A stretch of 64,000 nucleotides of DNA from the NCBI GenBank assembly GCA_965223405.1, contig CBDCWO010000006.1, positions 6,448,001 through 6,512,000 of the forward strand, read 5' to 3'. The stretch's first letter is position 1; each line of letters opens with the position of its first letter. Positions 7,802 to 15,101 of this stretch are shown in pieces. The DNA comes from CBDCWO01 sp965223405 (GTDB lineage Bacteria; Bacteroidota; Bacteroidia; Chitinophagales; Saprospiraceae). The notes under the pieces were generated by a model. That model did not search any database. It was given only the letters and a program-made list of their open reading frames with translations, and had not been told where the DNA came from. Both the position numbers and the translations under genes were made by a program.

Positions 7802-8705
7802 TTCTAACTATAATTTATATTAAATAATATGCTAATATATAAATTATTGATATATCCCAATAATTGAAGTGAACAACCCTGCCCTTGAGGGGGCAGGGGG
7901 TGGAATTGGCAAGTCAAATCACTTAGTTTCTCTTATTGATCTTCCACATGGCCAAATAAATTTGGCCAACCCCTGAAGTAACAGCATCCTGGTTTACTCT
8001 CTAATTCAAACCTAAATGTCTGAGGTGTATCGGTGATTAATTTACCAGAGAATTCCGGATCTGAAATGAAGAAAAATATCGGGAATCGATATTGACAACT
8101 ATGAGATCCAAACTTGAAACCGAGTTTGTCCCCCTTGAGGGGGCAGGGGGTGGAATGGGCAGGTCAAATCACTTTGTTTCTCTTATTGATCTTCCACATG
8201 GCCAAAGAAATTTGGCCAACCCCTGAAGTAACAGTATGCTGGTTTACTCTCTAATTCAAACCTAAATGTCTGAGGTGTATCGGTAATTAATTTATCAATG
8301 AACTCCGGATCTGAAATGAAGAAAAATCTTCGGCAACGCTAGTGGTAACCGCCAAGATAAAACAGGAAAAGCGGGTTTGTCCCCTTTGAGGGCCCTTGAG
8401 GGGGCAGGGGGTGGAATTGGCAGGTCAAATCACTTTGTTTCTCTTATTGATCTTCCACATGGCCAAATAAATTTGGCCAACCCTTGAAGTAACAGTATCC
8501 TGGTTTACTCTCTAATTCAAACCTAAATGTCTGAGGTGTATCGGTGATTAATTTATCAATGAATTCCGGATCTGAAATGAAGAAAAATATTGTGAATCGA
8601 TATTGACAATTATGAGATCCAAACTTGAAACCGAGTTTGTCCCCCTTGAGGGGGCAGGGGGTGGAATAATAATATCAATAGCAATAGCAATGACAATGTC
8701 AATGT

Positions 8706-8748
8706 CAATGACAATAGCAATGGCAATGAAAACCTGCACATGGATCCT
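8706..8748 (+). repeat. 43-bp exact direct repeat, first copy
   Basis: It runs from CAATGACAATAGCAATGG to CACATGGATCCT and recurs exactly at 8890-8932, 184 bp further. It includes hexamer-tract sequence plus a 21-bp unique tail, so the identity is not just due to low complexity. It indicates a segmental duplication within the island. Confidence 0.85.
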
Positions 8749-8773
8749 GAACATTTGCAAGCAAATTTCAGGA
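8745..8773. repeat. 13-bp stem hairpin with one bulged C
   Basis: TCCTGAA (8745-8751), a bulged C, and ATTTGC pair with GCAAAT and TTCAGGA (8761-8773) around a two-base AA turn. No T-run follows, so it is not a standard terminator. It lies between the two 43-bp repeats. Confidence 0.6.
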
Positions 8774-8889
8774 TGACCTTCGGTTTTGTTTTTGTTTGGG
8801 AGATAATAAGCAATGAACGAATAATTGAGATTGCCATTGAAATTGAGATTGCCATTGAGGTCGAGTCGAGTAAATAGCAAAAGCAATGA

Positions 8890-8932
8890 CAATGACAATA
8901 GCAATGGCAATGAAAACCTGCACATGGATCCT
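8890..8932 (+). repeat. 43-bp exact direct repeat, second copy
   Basis: It is identical to 8706-8748 over 43 bases. After this copy the sequence passes within 12 bases into the right copy of the island-flanking direct repeat (8945-9004). Confidence 0.85.
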
Positions 8933-8944
8933 TATATGTAAAAT

Positions 8945-9004
8945 CCCTCAAGGGGGAAAAGTGAACTCTTTGGCCAGGCATTACACATCATTATAGATCA
9001 AAAC
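8945..9004 (+). repeat. Imperfect direct repeat flanking the island, right copy
   Basis: It matches 5715-5769 in the same orientation apart from a 5-bp insertion in the middle (GTGAACTCTTTGG versus GTCTTTAG) and a few substitutions. It marks the right boundary of the repeat island, 80 bases before the HXXEE gene's stop. Confidence 0.7.
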
Positions 9005-9085
9005 GTAAATAGCATAACCCAAATTTTAACGAAATCTAGCCCAGCATTCGCACTAGTCCGGATGTCAATATAAACTCTGGTTTTT

Positions 9086-9646
9086 CTACAAATGATTTTT
9101 AAAGTTTCGGATGGTCGTGATCTTTTTTATGATCAGCATTCCAATGAACAAATGAATTAAGGCCGTATAAAGACCAGGGAAATATCTTCCTACATATATA
9201 GAGATTAAAATATGGCCTATTGAATTTAGAATAACCCCTATCATTATAAAAAAGAGTGGTATGATCATAAAGGCATTTATCCGTCTAAACAAGACTATCC
9301 CTCCGATAATAAATACGCAATAGGCTGACATATTAAACACCAGCCAATAGTCTACCGGGAATCCATCCAGACCTAAAAGATCCGGAGCTGCGACCACAAA
9401 GCCAGTCAGGTATTCTTCCATAAAATGAATCAATTGGTTACCCATGGCAAATAGATACAGCGGCAATAACTTCTCAGAATTTAGTTCCTTTTTGTAAAAC
9501 ACATGAAAGTATAGTAAACACGAGATGATAACCCCTGGAATAAACACAATCACTGAATATAGAGTGGCCGAGACCTTCCAAAAAATTGCTATCGCCAGAA
9601 TTGACACCAGCAAAGTCACCAAAATGTCCTGGTCCCATTTTACCAT
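9086..9646 (-). CDS. HXXEE domain-containing membrane protein
   Basis: A 186-residue protein with about six hydrophobic helices. The signature H-x-x-E-E is present as HFMEE at residues 74-78 within a membrane helix, followed later by GHILISIYVGRYFPGLYTALI, which fits the second conserved histidine and PG motif of this family. Biochemical function of HXXEE proteins is not established; the buried His/Glu suggests metal binding. It stands alone between the repeat island and the HhH membrane gene, with a 15-bp palindrome about 50 bp upstream. Confidence 0.7.
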   Translation of the reverse strand: MVKWDQDILVTLLVSILAIAIFWKVSATLYSVIVFIPGVIISCLLYFHVFYKKELNSEKLLPLYLFAMGNQLIHFMEEYLTGFVVAAPDLLGLDGFPVDYWLVFNMSAYCVFIIGGIVLFRRINAFMIIPLFFIMIGVILNSIGHILISIYVGRYFPGLYTALIHLFIGMLIIKKITTIRNFKNHL

Positions 9647-9693
9647 CAGAGCTAGAATGTTTTAAGACTGAAGTAATATCTGTAAAAATAATC

Positions 9694-9708
9694 AACATCG
9701 CCGATGTT
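9694..9708. promoter_or_regulatory. 15-bp palindrome upstream of the HXXEE gene
   Basis: AACATCG-C-CGATGTT is an exact inverted repeat around one central base, 48 bp before the start codon on minus. It has the form of a dimer-binding operator. No regulator gene is adjacent, so this is a positional inference. Confidence 0.3.
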
Positions 9709-9836
9709 ACTTAAGGTATCCTCGCTTAAAGTCACTCGTCTTGTTGTTTTGGTCTTGGGAATTGGCAGTTTTACTTCTAAAGTTAATTCCTTTCAAGTAA
9801 TGATGCTCTAAGAACTTTTGGATATTTCGTACTACT

Positions 9837-10700
9837 CTATAGTATTGAAAGCATTACCAACAAGCACATGGTTGCAATAAAGAGGAGGGTTCTTCTCAGT
9901 TCAACCTTTTTCTTGCGGTAAATTAATAATGCAATCAAAGCAGCAGTTACAGTTAAAAGCAAATAGAACAAATAGGCCTTTTCTCCAGCTATAAAAACAA
10001 CAGATAGGCCTGTCAACACCAAAAATATCCACAATATGAAATATTTACTAAAAAGCAGGACGGACTGTTTGATGCTTGGTCTATAGCGTTTGATGACGGC
10101 AAAATACAAGATCGAAAAAAGCAATATAAAATAGACAGCGGCACGGGACAAAATATACTTCAATGGATGTAAAATTAAGCTAGCAATACTCAATTTGGGC
10201 TGAAAGTCTGTGAAGGTTTTTTGAAAATAATCATCGTCAAAGGCTGCCGATATAATTTTATCACAGATATCTTCCGGTAATTCCGGTATGGTTCTTAATT
10301 GTTCCATATCGGTAAAGAATCCTTGGTCATTTCGAAAGGCCACAATTTTTTCTGCCACTGATTTTGAAAGATCTTTAATGGTTAATAAATCACCCACTTC
10401 GGCAGCATTCAGATCAAAGGTATATACTGGAACCGTAATGGCATCAAATGGATCAAAAACCAGCAATCTATGGGAGTGGTTTTTTATCAGCACCCACAGC
10501 GGTGGAGGTAAATTGTTAGTATATTCCTCCCCCAATGCCTTTTGATAAATGGTTCTAATAGTGCTTGCTTCTGACGGAAATTCTTGTAAATATCCTTCGA
10601 TGAAATCAATGAATTGCGATTTTTGTGAATTGTTAAAAACCACATAATTGTGAAGAACTACAAAATACTTAATAAACTGATTTTGGAGCGGAGTTAACAT
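9837..10700 (-). CDS. Helix-hairpin-helix membrane protein; probably the 3' part of a split gene
   Basis: A 287-residue frame from the first ATG. Residues 96-150 form a ComEA-like helix-hairpin-helix (FDLNAAEVGDLLTI...AEKIVAFRNDQGFF), and residues 188-287 form four transmembrane helices. There is no signal peptide at this ATG. The reading frame is open upstream of the ATG for 40 more codons, up to the TGA of the metallopeptidase gene, in the same frame. The translation across that stretch looks protein-like (for example YYDFSFYRPFLYDTN). I therefore think it is the C-terminal half of one ~640-residue membrane protein, although independent translation from 10700 is possible. Confidence 0.65.
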   Translation of the reverse strand: MLTPLQNQFIKYFVVLHNYVVFNNSQKSQFIDFIEGYLQEFPSEASTIRTIYQKALGEEYTNNLPPPLWVLIKNHSHRLLVFDPFDAITVPVYTFDLNAAEVGDLLTIKDLSKSVAEKIVAFRNDQGFFTDMEQLRTIPELPEDICDKIISAAFDDDYFQKTFTDFQPKLSIASLILHPLKYILSRAAVYFILLFSILYFAVIKRYRPSIKQSVLLFSKYFILWIFLVLTGLSVVFIAGEKAYLFYLLLTVTAALIALLIYRKKKVELRRTLLFIATMCLLVMLSIL

Positions 10701-10820
10701 GCTCTGTGGGGAGTTTATGACCGAATTCGTGTCGTATAAGAAGGGACGATAAAACGAAAAATCATAATATTGATCGGCTAAATTGCTGGTAGAAAGGTGG
10801 GTGAAAAAACAACTTATGGC

Positions 10821-11765
10821 TCATTCGGTAGCATGTAGTTGAACCGTATTTCTAAATTTGTTTTTCTCTTGTCGAACACCTGAATTCCTATAAGTCAGAT
10901 GATCTTCAACATTCCTTAATTCTAAAGTCGAATTGAGGTAACGTATGTCGCCATTAAATGCATGCTCATGCCTTTTATAATCCTCAAATTTTTGATACCA
11001 ACTGAGCATCGAAGCCTTGTAAAATCCCAACCGAAAAGGGTACCTAAAATCCTTTTCGAATCCCTTAATTGCATGCTGGGAAGAATGACGTATTTCTTCA
11101 ATGTCATCACCTATTGCCGATTTTATACTTTCGTTTGTTTCAAAGGTCCTGGATACGTTTTCGATATGCTCAGCAAAGCCTTCATTGAAAGCAGTAGAAT
11201 AATCTGTGATTATTGAAAAGAAGTGCATGTTCACACTTTTTGTATTGTTTTCAACACTATCTTCCGGGCTCAGCATATGAAAAAAAACATGTCCCAACTC
11301 ATGAGGATAGAGTTGGGTAAATGACATCAGCCTGTCAATTGATGCAGTAGCCTGTCCCACCGTGATGTCTACATAGGGCGTTTGATTCATGTTGATTCTT
11401 TCACCATTCTGCGTGATGAAGAATCCAAACTTGGCAAATCCACCTTGGTTTTCAGTTAATGCTAAATAGGCAGGTTGTATCGTTTTTAATTTATGATTGT
11501 TCCTAAGATAAATCTGCACCATAAAATACAAGTCCAAAAATTCACTGATAAATGAACGATCAATATTACCGATCACCATCTTATACAGCTTAGTAGTATC
11601 GGACAGCACTTCCATTTCCGGCAAATTGTCTATCATTTCACCGGTAGGTCTTATTATGACTACTTTTTTCAGGCTGTCCGGCATAAATCTAAGAGTGGCG
11701 CGGGACTTTGGGCCTAATATCCAAGATGCCAGGGTAAAAACCAGGAGTACAAATACTCTGAACAT
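10821..11765 (-). CDS. Gluzincin-like zinc metallopeptidase; probably the 5' part of a split gene
   Basis: A 314-residue frame with an N-terminal hydrophobic segment (FVLLVFTLASWILG) that serves as a signal or anchor. The zinc motif HELGH is at residues 155-159, and NEGFAEH (194-200) supplies a likely third ligand, Glu195, the arrangement expected of a gluzincin. The catalytic domain would be exported. The frame ends at TGA 10821-10823 without a break in coding character: 40 further open codons lead in frame into the HhH membrane gene. The TGA may be a recent nonsense mutation separating the peptidase from its membrane tail. Substrate unknown. Confidence 0.7.
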   Translation of the reverse strand: MFRVFVLLVFTLASWILGPKSRATLRFMPDSLKKVVIIRPTGEMIDNLPEMEVLSDTTKLYKMVIGNIDRSFISEFLDLYFMVQIYLRNNHKLKTIQPAYLALTENQGGFAKFGFFITQNGERINMNQTPYVDITVGQATASIDRLMSFTQLYPHELGHVFFHMLSPEDSVENNTKSVNMHFFSIITDYSTAFNEGFAEHIENVSRTFETNESIKSAIGDDIEEIRHSSQHAIKGFEKDFRYPFRLGFYKASMLSWYQKFEDYKRHEHAFNGDIRYLNSTLELRNVEDHLTYRNSGVRQEKNKFRNTVQLHATE

Positions 11766-12362
11766 ATCTATGTTTGAAGACTTCGTGAAAGTTAATGAAA
11801 ATTCTGAAAGGGTTCGATCAAAATAGATGAACCGGTCGACTTTATCTATTTACGATTCGAACGAAATGATAAATAATTAGTATAAGGATCGCACTAGCCG
11901 AAACATTAGCAAAAACATGACTAATTAAGTAACTGAAGTTTCGATATATCAAGAAGCCTCACACACAATGGCGGGAGATCTCAACTCACGAAAACCCTTT
12001 TTGGGCCAGCTTACTCTTTTTTAAGTCTATTACCAATCATCAAGCAAATCATTCCAGCCAATCTCTTCATGAGTTTTGGTTAAATCTTTTTTGGACCTTT
12101 GACAGGAGTGGATTTATGATCCCAGCAGGTCAAAATATGTTAGACATAATCGGAGTAAAGAACCGATCCTAGCAGGATCGAACCAGAGATCTATTTTATT
12201 ACAAAAGACGAAGACATCTCCATCTTTGTTTTCGATTTCAAATAGATTCAGAAATGAAATATATTCTTCTCTGAATAATTTTTTCCCGATAGAGACCGAT
12301 GACGTATCATTAGCTTTTGGAGAATAGTGGACAGACTTGAATTTGCGAATCCGCCTTCCTGG
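11766..12362. other. Intergenic stretch with an open frame trailing the DUF6090 stop
   Basis: No start-to-stop gene is supportable. On minus, the frame of the DUF6090 gene stays open for 82 codons beyond its TGA (12363-12365), ending at a TAA at 12114-12116. The translation (for example SFLNLFEIENKDGDVFVF) looks protein-like but has no Met. A 7-bp stem hairpin CGATCCT-AGC-AGGATCG lies at 12164-12180 within that frame. The rest, 11766-12113, shows nothing I recognise. Confidence 0.45.
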
Positions 12363-13127
12363 TCAATATTTATTTAGTTCAATCGTAAGTAATGAATCAA
12401 TCTCTCTTGCTCTGCCCAGCATGTCATCAAAACTTCTCTTGATCCATTTTGTTATCACCAACTCTCCTAATACGGTATTTTCAACCTCCGTATTATTTAG
12501 TAACGATTCGATATTTACCGGTTTATCCGCTTCCTTGAATTTATCACGCAAATCAAAGTCATTGTGATGGTAACGAAAAGGATAGGATTTTGACAATACA
12601 TCTCGGACATTTCGTTTTCCTCCGATCATTTCGGAATAATATAATTTATAAAAGTCGGCTTTTTCAACATAATCGTGGAGGGCATTTTTTATTTTCAGAT
12701 TCTTCACCAATTTCAAATTTCCAGTGCTCATCATATCCTCATAAGTGCCTTTACGAAAAGGAACTATATTCATGTACATAGACATCTGGATATCATTCAG
12801 GAACTGAACCGTGTCTACCGAATCAGGCTTGTTACTAAGAAATACATCAATGGCTCGTTCCAAAGGTAATTCAATTCTTTCGATTGACCTATCCTTGAAT
12901 TTTATCAAATTTTCAATATCTGCTTGAATATCATCCTTTAAAGACTGAAGATATACCCTGCTAAGTTCATGATCACTCCGGTTTTGCCACCAATTGTTAA
13001 TAGCCAAAGCTATTAAAATGCCCAGCACCACCAAAATGATTTCACCCACCGCATAAGCAAGGTAATTTTTATTACTTCCATCAGCTAGCGATTTACGCCT
13101 CATACTCCGAATAAATTTTAACATCAC
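12363..13127 (-). CDS. DUF6090 family protein
   Basis: A 254-residue single-pass membrane protein. The hallmark N-terminal segment YLAYAVGEIILVVLGILIAL followed by INNWWQNR is present near residues 23-50, and the rest is a helical, charged soluble domain. This family is widespread and often multicopy in Bacteroidota and has no established function. The frame starts with two Met codons; either could serve. It stands alone, with the open frame noted downstream of its stop. Confidence 0.85.
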   Translation of the reverse strand: MMLKFIRSMRRKSLADGSNKNYLAYAVGEIILVVLGILIALAINNWWQNRSDHELSRVYLQSLKDDIQADIENLIKFKDRSIERIELPLERAIDVFLSNKPDSVDTVQFLNDIQMSMYMNIVPFRKGTYEDMMSTGNLKLVKNLKIKNALHDYVEKADFYKLYYSEMIGGKRNVRDVLSKSYPFRYHHNDFDLRDKFKEADKPVNIESLLNNTEVENTVLGELVITKWIKRSFDDMLGRAREIDSLLTIELNKY

Positions 13128-13616
13128 ATCTAAATTTGCATTCCGGTCATTACCACCTTCCCTTATTTTTCAAAAATCACTTGAATAATTGCCAAGAGAC
13201 TGCGATACCTGTAAAATTGTCATTTTAAATTTAATAAAATCCCTATGAACAAGTGAAAAAGCCCTATTCTCACTTCCTATCCAAATCGGGAACCCTTAGA
13301 GCACCGTCAAAAAGGATTCTGCTACGAATGTAATGGAAAATACGAACCACTTAGCGCACTAAGAAGGAATGAAGAAATGGATCCATTCTGAAAAGTGATT
13401 GGTATTGAGCTTTCTGTTTGTTGTATTGCTTTCATAATGAAAATTGTTCATTTTTTAAGTTCAGTAAACTGCCTTCTTCGAGGTCAGATCCACTAAAATG
13501 GTAGTAGACCCAAAAAGAAAAGAGGTGGCGCTAAAATTTCGTCCTAAAAATTTTGAGGAATTAAGTTAGCGCCAAGTCAATCTGAAATTCGACCTACCTG
13601 CATCTTGACGAATTGC
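13128..13616. other. Intergenic stretch, no gene
   Basis: I see no coding frame. The only structure is an 8-bp inverted repeat GGCGCTAA (13527-13534) and TTAGCGCC (13566-13573) separated by 31 bases. It lies downstream of the DUF1501 stop on minus and could be part of a terminator, but no T-run follows. Confidence 0.4.
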
Positions 13617-15101
13617 TCAAGCGAGCAAATCGGAAACCACCTTTCCATGTACGTCAGTAAGACGGTATCTCCGGCCTTGATGTTTGAAGGTTAGTTTAGT
13701 GTGATCCATACCGAATAAATGCAACAATGTTGCCTGGAAATCGTGCACATGTACCGGATCCTGTACCAGATTATATCCAAATTCATCTGTTTCACCATAG
13801 GAGAATCCTTTCTTGATCCCTGCTCCAGCCATCCAGATGGTAAAACATCTGGGATGATGATCACGGCCATAATTGCTTTTCGTGAGCGTCCCCTGAGAAT
13901 AATTAGTTCTGCCAAATTCCCCACCCCACACGACCAAGGTATCTTCCAACAATCCTCGTTGTTTAAGGTCTAATACTAAGGCCGCGGAAGCTTGATCAGT
14001 ATCCTGGCATTGTCCTTTGAGTTGAGAAGGCAGATTGAAATGTTGATCCCATCCCCGGTGATACAGTTGAACAAAGTTGACATTCCTTTCCAATAATCTG
14101 CGTGCCAACAAACAGTTGGCAGCATAAGTACCTGGTATCCTGGAATCAGGACCATACATCTGGTATATGTATTCCGGCTCTTGAGAGATATCAGTTACTT
14201 CAGGAACCGATGTTTGCATTCGATAAGACATCTCATACTGGGCAATTCTGCTCTGAATTTCCTCATCCTGCTCTTCATTATATTTCAGCCGCTGGATCCT
14301 CTCGTAATAATTCAAGGCATTTCTCCGAGATTCTGAAGAGATACCAGGAGGATTACTTAGGTAAAGGACCGGGTCTTTTCCCGATCTAAATTGGACACCT
14401 TCATGAACAGAAGGTAGAAATCCACTACCCCACAATCTGGCATATAGTGGCTGGCCACTAGGTCGTCCACTTCCATTTGACAATAATACACAGAATGAAG
14501 GTAAATTTCGGTTAGACGATCCCAGTCCATAACTCATCCAGGATCCGAAACAGGGCCTTCCTGGTTGCTGTGATCCCGTTTGAAAGAAAGTAATGGCCGG
14601 ATCATGATTAATCGCCTCGGTATGCATTGATTTTACAATCAATAGCTCATCAGCTATTTGTGCTGTATAAGGTAGTAAGTCACTGAAGTATGTGCCGGAA
14701 TGGCCAAATTGGGAAAATGTAAACTGAGATCCCGCCAAGGGAAAGGATTCTTGCCCTGCAGTCATCCCAGTAACCCTTTGTCCCTGACGAATAGAGTCCG
14801 GTAATTCTTCCCCATTCATTTTATTCAACAACGGCTTGTAATCAAATAGATCCAGTTGTGAAGGACCGCCACTCTGGAATAAATAGACAATGCGCTTTAC
14901 TTTAGGTGGAAAATGAGTTTTCCCAATCGGATTGTCCACTACAGGCCAGGCCTCTTTTTGGGGGTTGATCATTCCACTCAAAGCCAGACTCCCGATGCCC
15001 ATACCCGCATGAAAGAAAAACTGACGTCGATTGATCCTCAGCTTTTCACTCAAGAAATATTCGGATCCTGAATTCTTTGTCACTTTACTATCCATGTACA
15101 T
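13617..15101 (-). CDS. DUF1501 domain-containing protein (Tat-exported)
   Basis: A 494-residue member of the alkaline-phosphatase-like DUF1501 family. A twin-arginine export signal is visible (INRRQFFFHAGMGIGSLALSG, Arg25-Arg26, shown here one residue over its core). Family motifs include YLFQSGGPSQLDLFDYKP, the GGEFGRTNYS segment and GRDHHPRCFTIWMAGAGIK. Its ATG at 15101 directly abuts the TAA of the PSD1 gene, so the two are cotranscribed and coupled. This DUF1553/DUF1501 pairing is best known in Planctomycetes and Verrucomicrobia, where a role in polysaccharide breakdown is suspected but not proven. Confidence 0.92.
   Translation of the reverse strand: MYMDSKVTKNSGSEYFLSEKLRINRRQFFFHAGMGIGSLALSGMINPQKEAWPVVDNPIGKTHFPPKVKRIVYLFQSGGPSQLDLFDYKPLLNKMNGEELPDSIRQGQRVTGMTAGQESFPLAGSQFTFSQFGHSGTYFSDLLPYTAQIADELLIVKSMHTEAINHDPAITFFQTGSQQPGRPCFGSWMSYGLGSSNRNLPSFCVLLSNGSGRPSGQPLYARLWGSGFLPSVHEGVQFRSGKDPVLYLSNPPGISSESRRNALNYYERIQRLKYNEEQDEEIQSRIAQYEMSYRMQTSVPEVTDISQEPEYIYQMYGPDSRIPGTYAANCLLARRLLERNVNFVQLYHRGWDQHFNLPSQLKGQCQDTDQASAALVLDLKQRGLLEDTLVVWGGEFGRTNYSQGTLTKSNYGRDHHPRCFTIWMAGAGIKKGFSYGETDEFGYNLVQDPVHVHDFQATLLHLFGMDHTKLTFKHQGRRYRLTDVHGKVVSDLLA

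Larger units (their letters stand above)
6675..7881 (-). mobile_element. ISAs1-family insertion sequence, 1207 bp, complete ends
   Basis: The ends are a perfect 16-bp inverted repeat: CAGGGTTGTTCACTTC at 6675-6690 and its complement at 7866-7881. It is flanked by a 10-bp target duplication CCCTTGAGGG at 6665-6674 and 7882-7891. Deleting the element and one target copy restores a normal 250-bp unit, so insertion happened after the array formed. The internal transposase is ISAs1-like (DDE) but is read in two overlapping frames. The exact inverted repeats and duplication argue for recent insertion. The target sits in the palindromic core CCCCCTTGAGGGGG. Confidence 0.93.
5839..8667 (+). repeat. 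Seven-copy tandem array of a ~250-bp palindromic unit, interrupted by an IS
   Basis: Units, taken from CCGGAtCTGAAATGAAG, start at 5839, 6089, 6339, 6588, 8055, 8305 and 8566. Lengths are 250, 250, 249, 250 (after removing the insertion sequence and one target copy), 250, 261 and a final partial unit of about 102 bp. Copies are nearly identical; the sixth carries a divergent stretch of about 60 bp. Each unit holds three hairpin-prone sites: ATATCGggaaTCGATAT (exact palindrome in the first copy), CCCCCTTGAGGGGG, and GGCCAAATAAATTTGGCC. 250 is not a multiple of three, so the array is not a protein repeat. Function is unknown. Confidence 0.9.
8674..8911. repeat. Hexamer tracts in both orientations (NNCAAT / ATTGNN)
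   Basis: Nine consecutive NNCAAT hexamers occupy 8674-8727, six consecutive ATTGNN (the complementary form) occupy 8824-8859, and five NNCAAT occupy 8882-8911. The inverted arrangement could fold into a large cruciform. Minus-strand open frames at 8548-8925 and 8610-8981 result from the low complexity and are not genes. The tract begins exactly where the last 250-bp unit breaks off. Confidence 0.85.

Noticed and set aside
5839..8667. CRISPR-like array
   Set aside because: Units are 250 bp, near identical along their whole length with no variable spacers, and no cas gene is present.
8548..8981. Two overlapping minus-strand frames with alternating short hydrophobic/charged repeats
   Set aside because: They arise from the NNCAAT/ATTGNN hexamer tracts and the last 250-bp unit; composition is low complexity and there is no supported start.
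10821..12365. TGA read as a sense codon in this genome, suggested by two open frames past TGA
   Set aside because: TGA is the proper stop of other intact genes here (for example the cyclase fusion at 22017-22019 and the first ASPIC gene at 44374-44376), so a genome-wide recoding is not supported.
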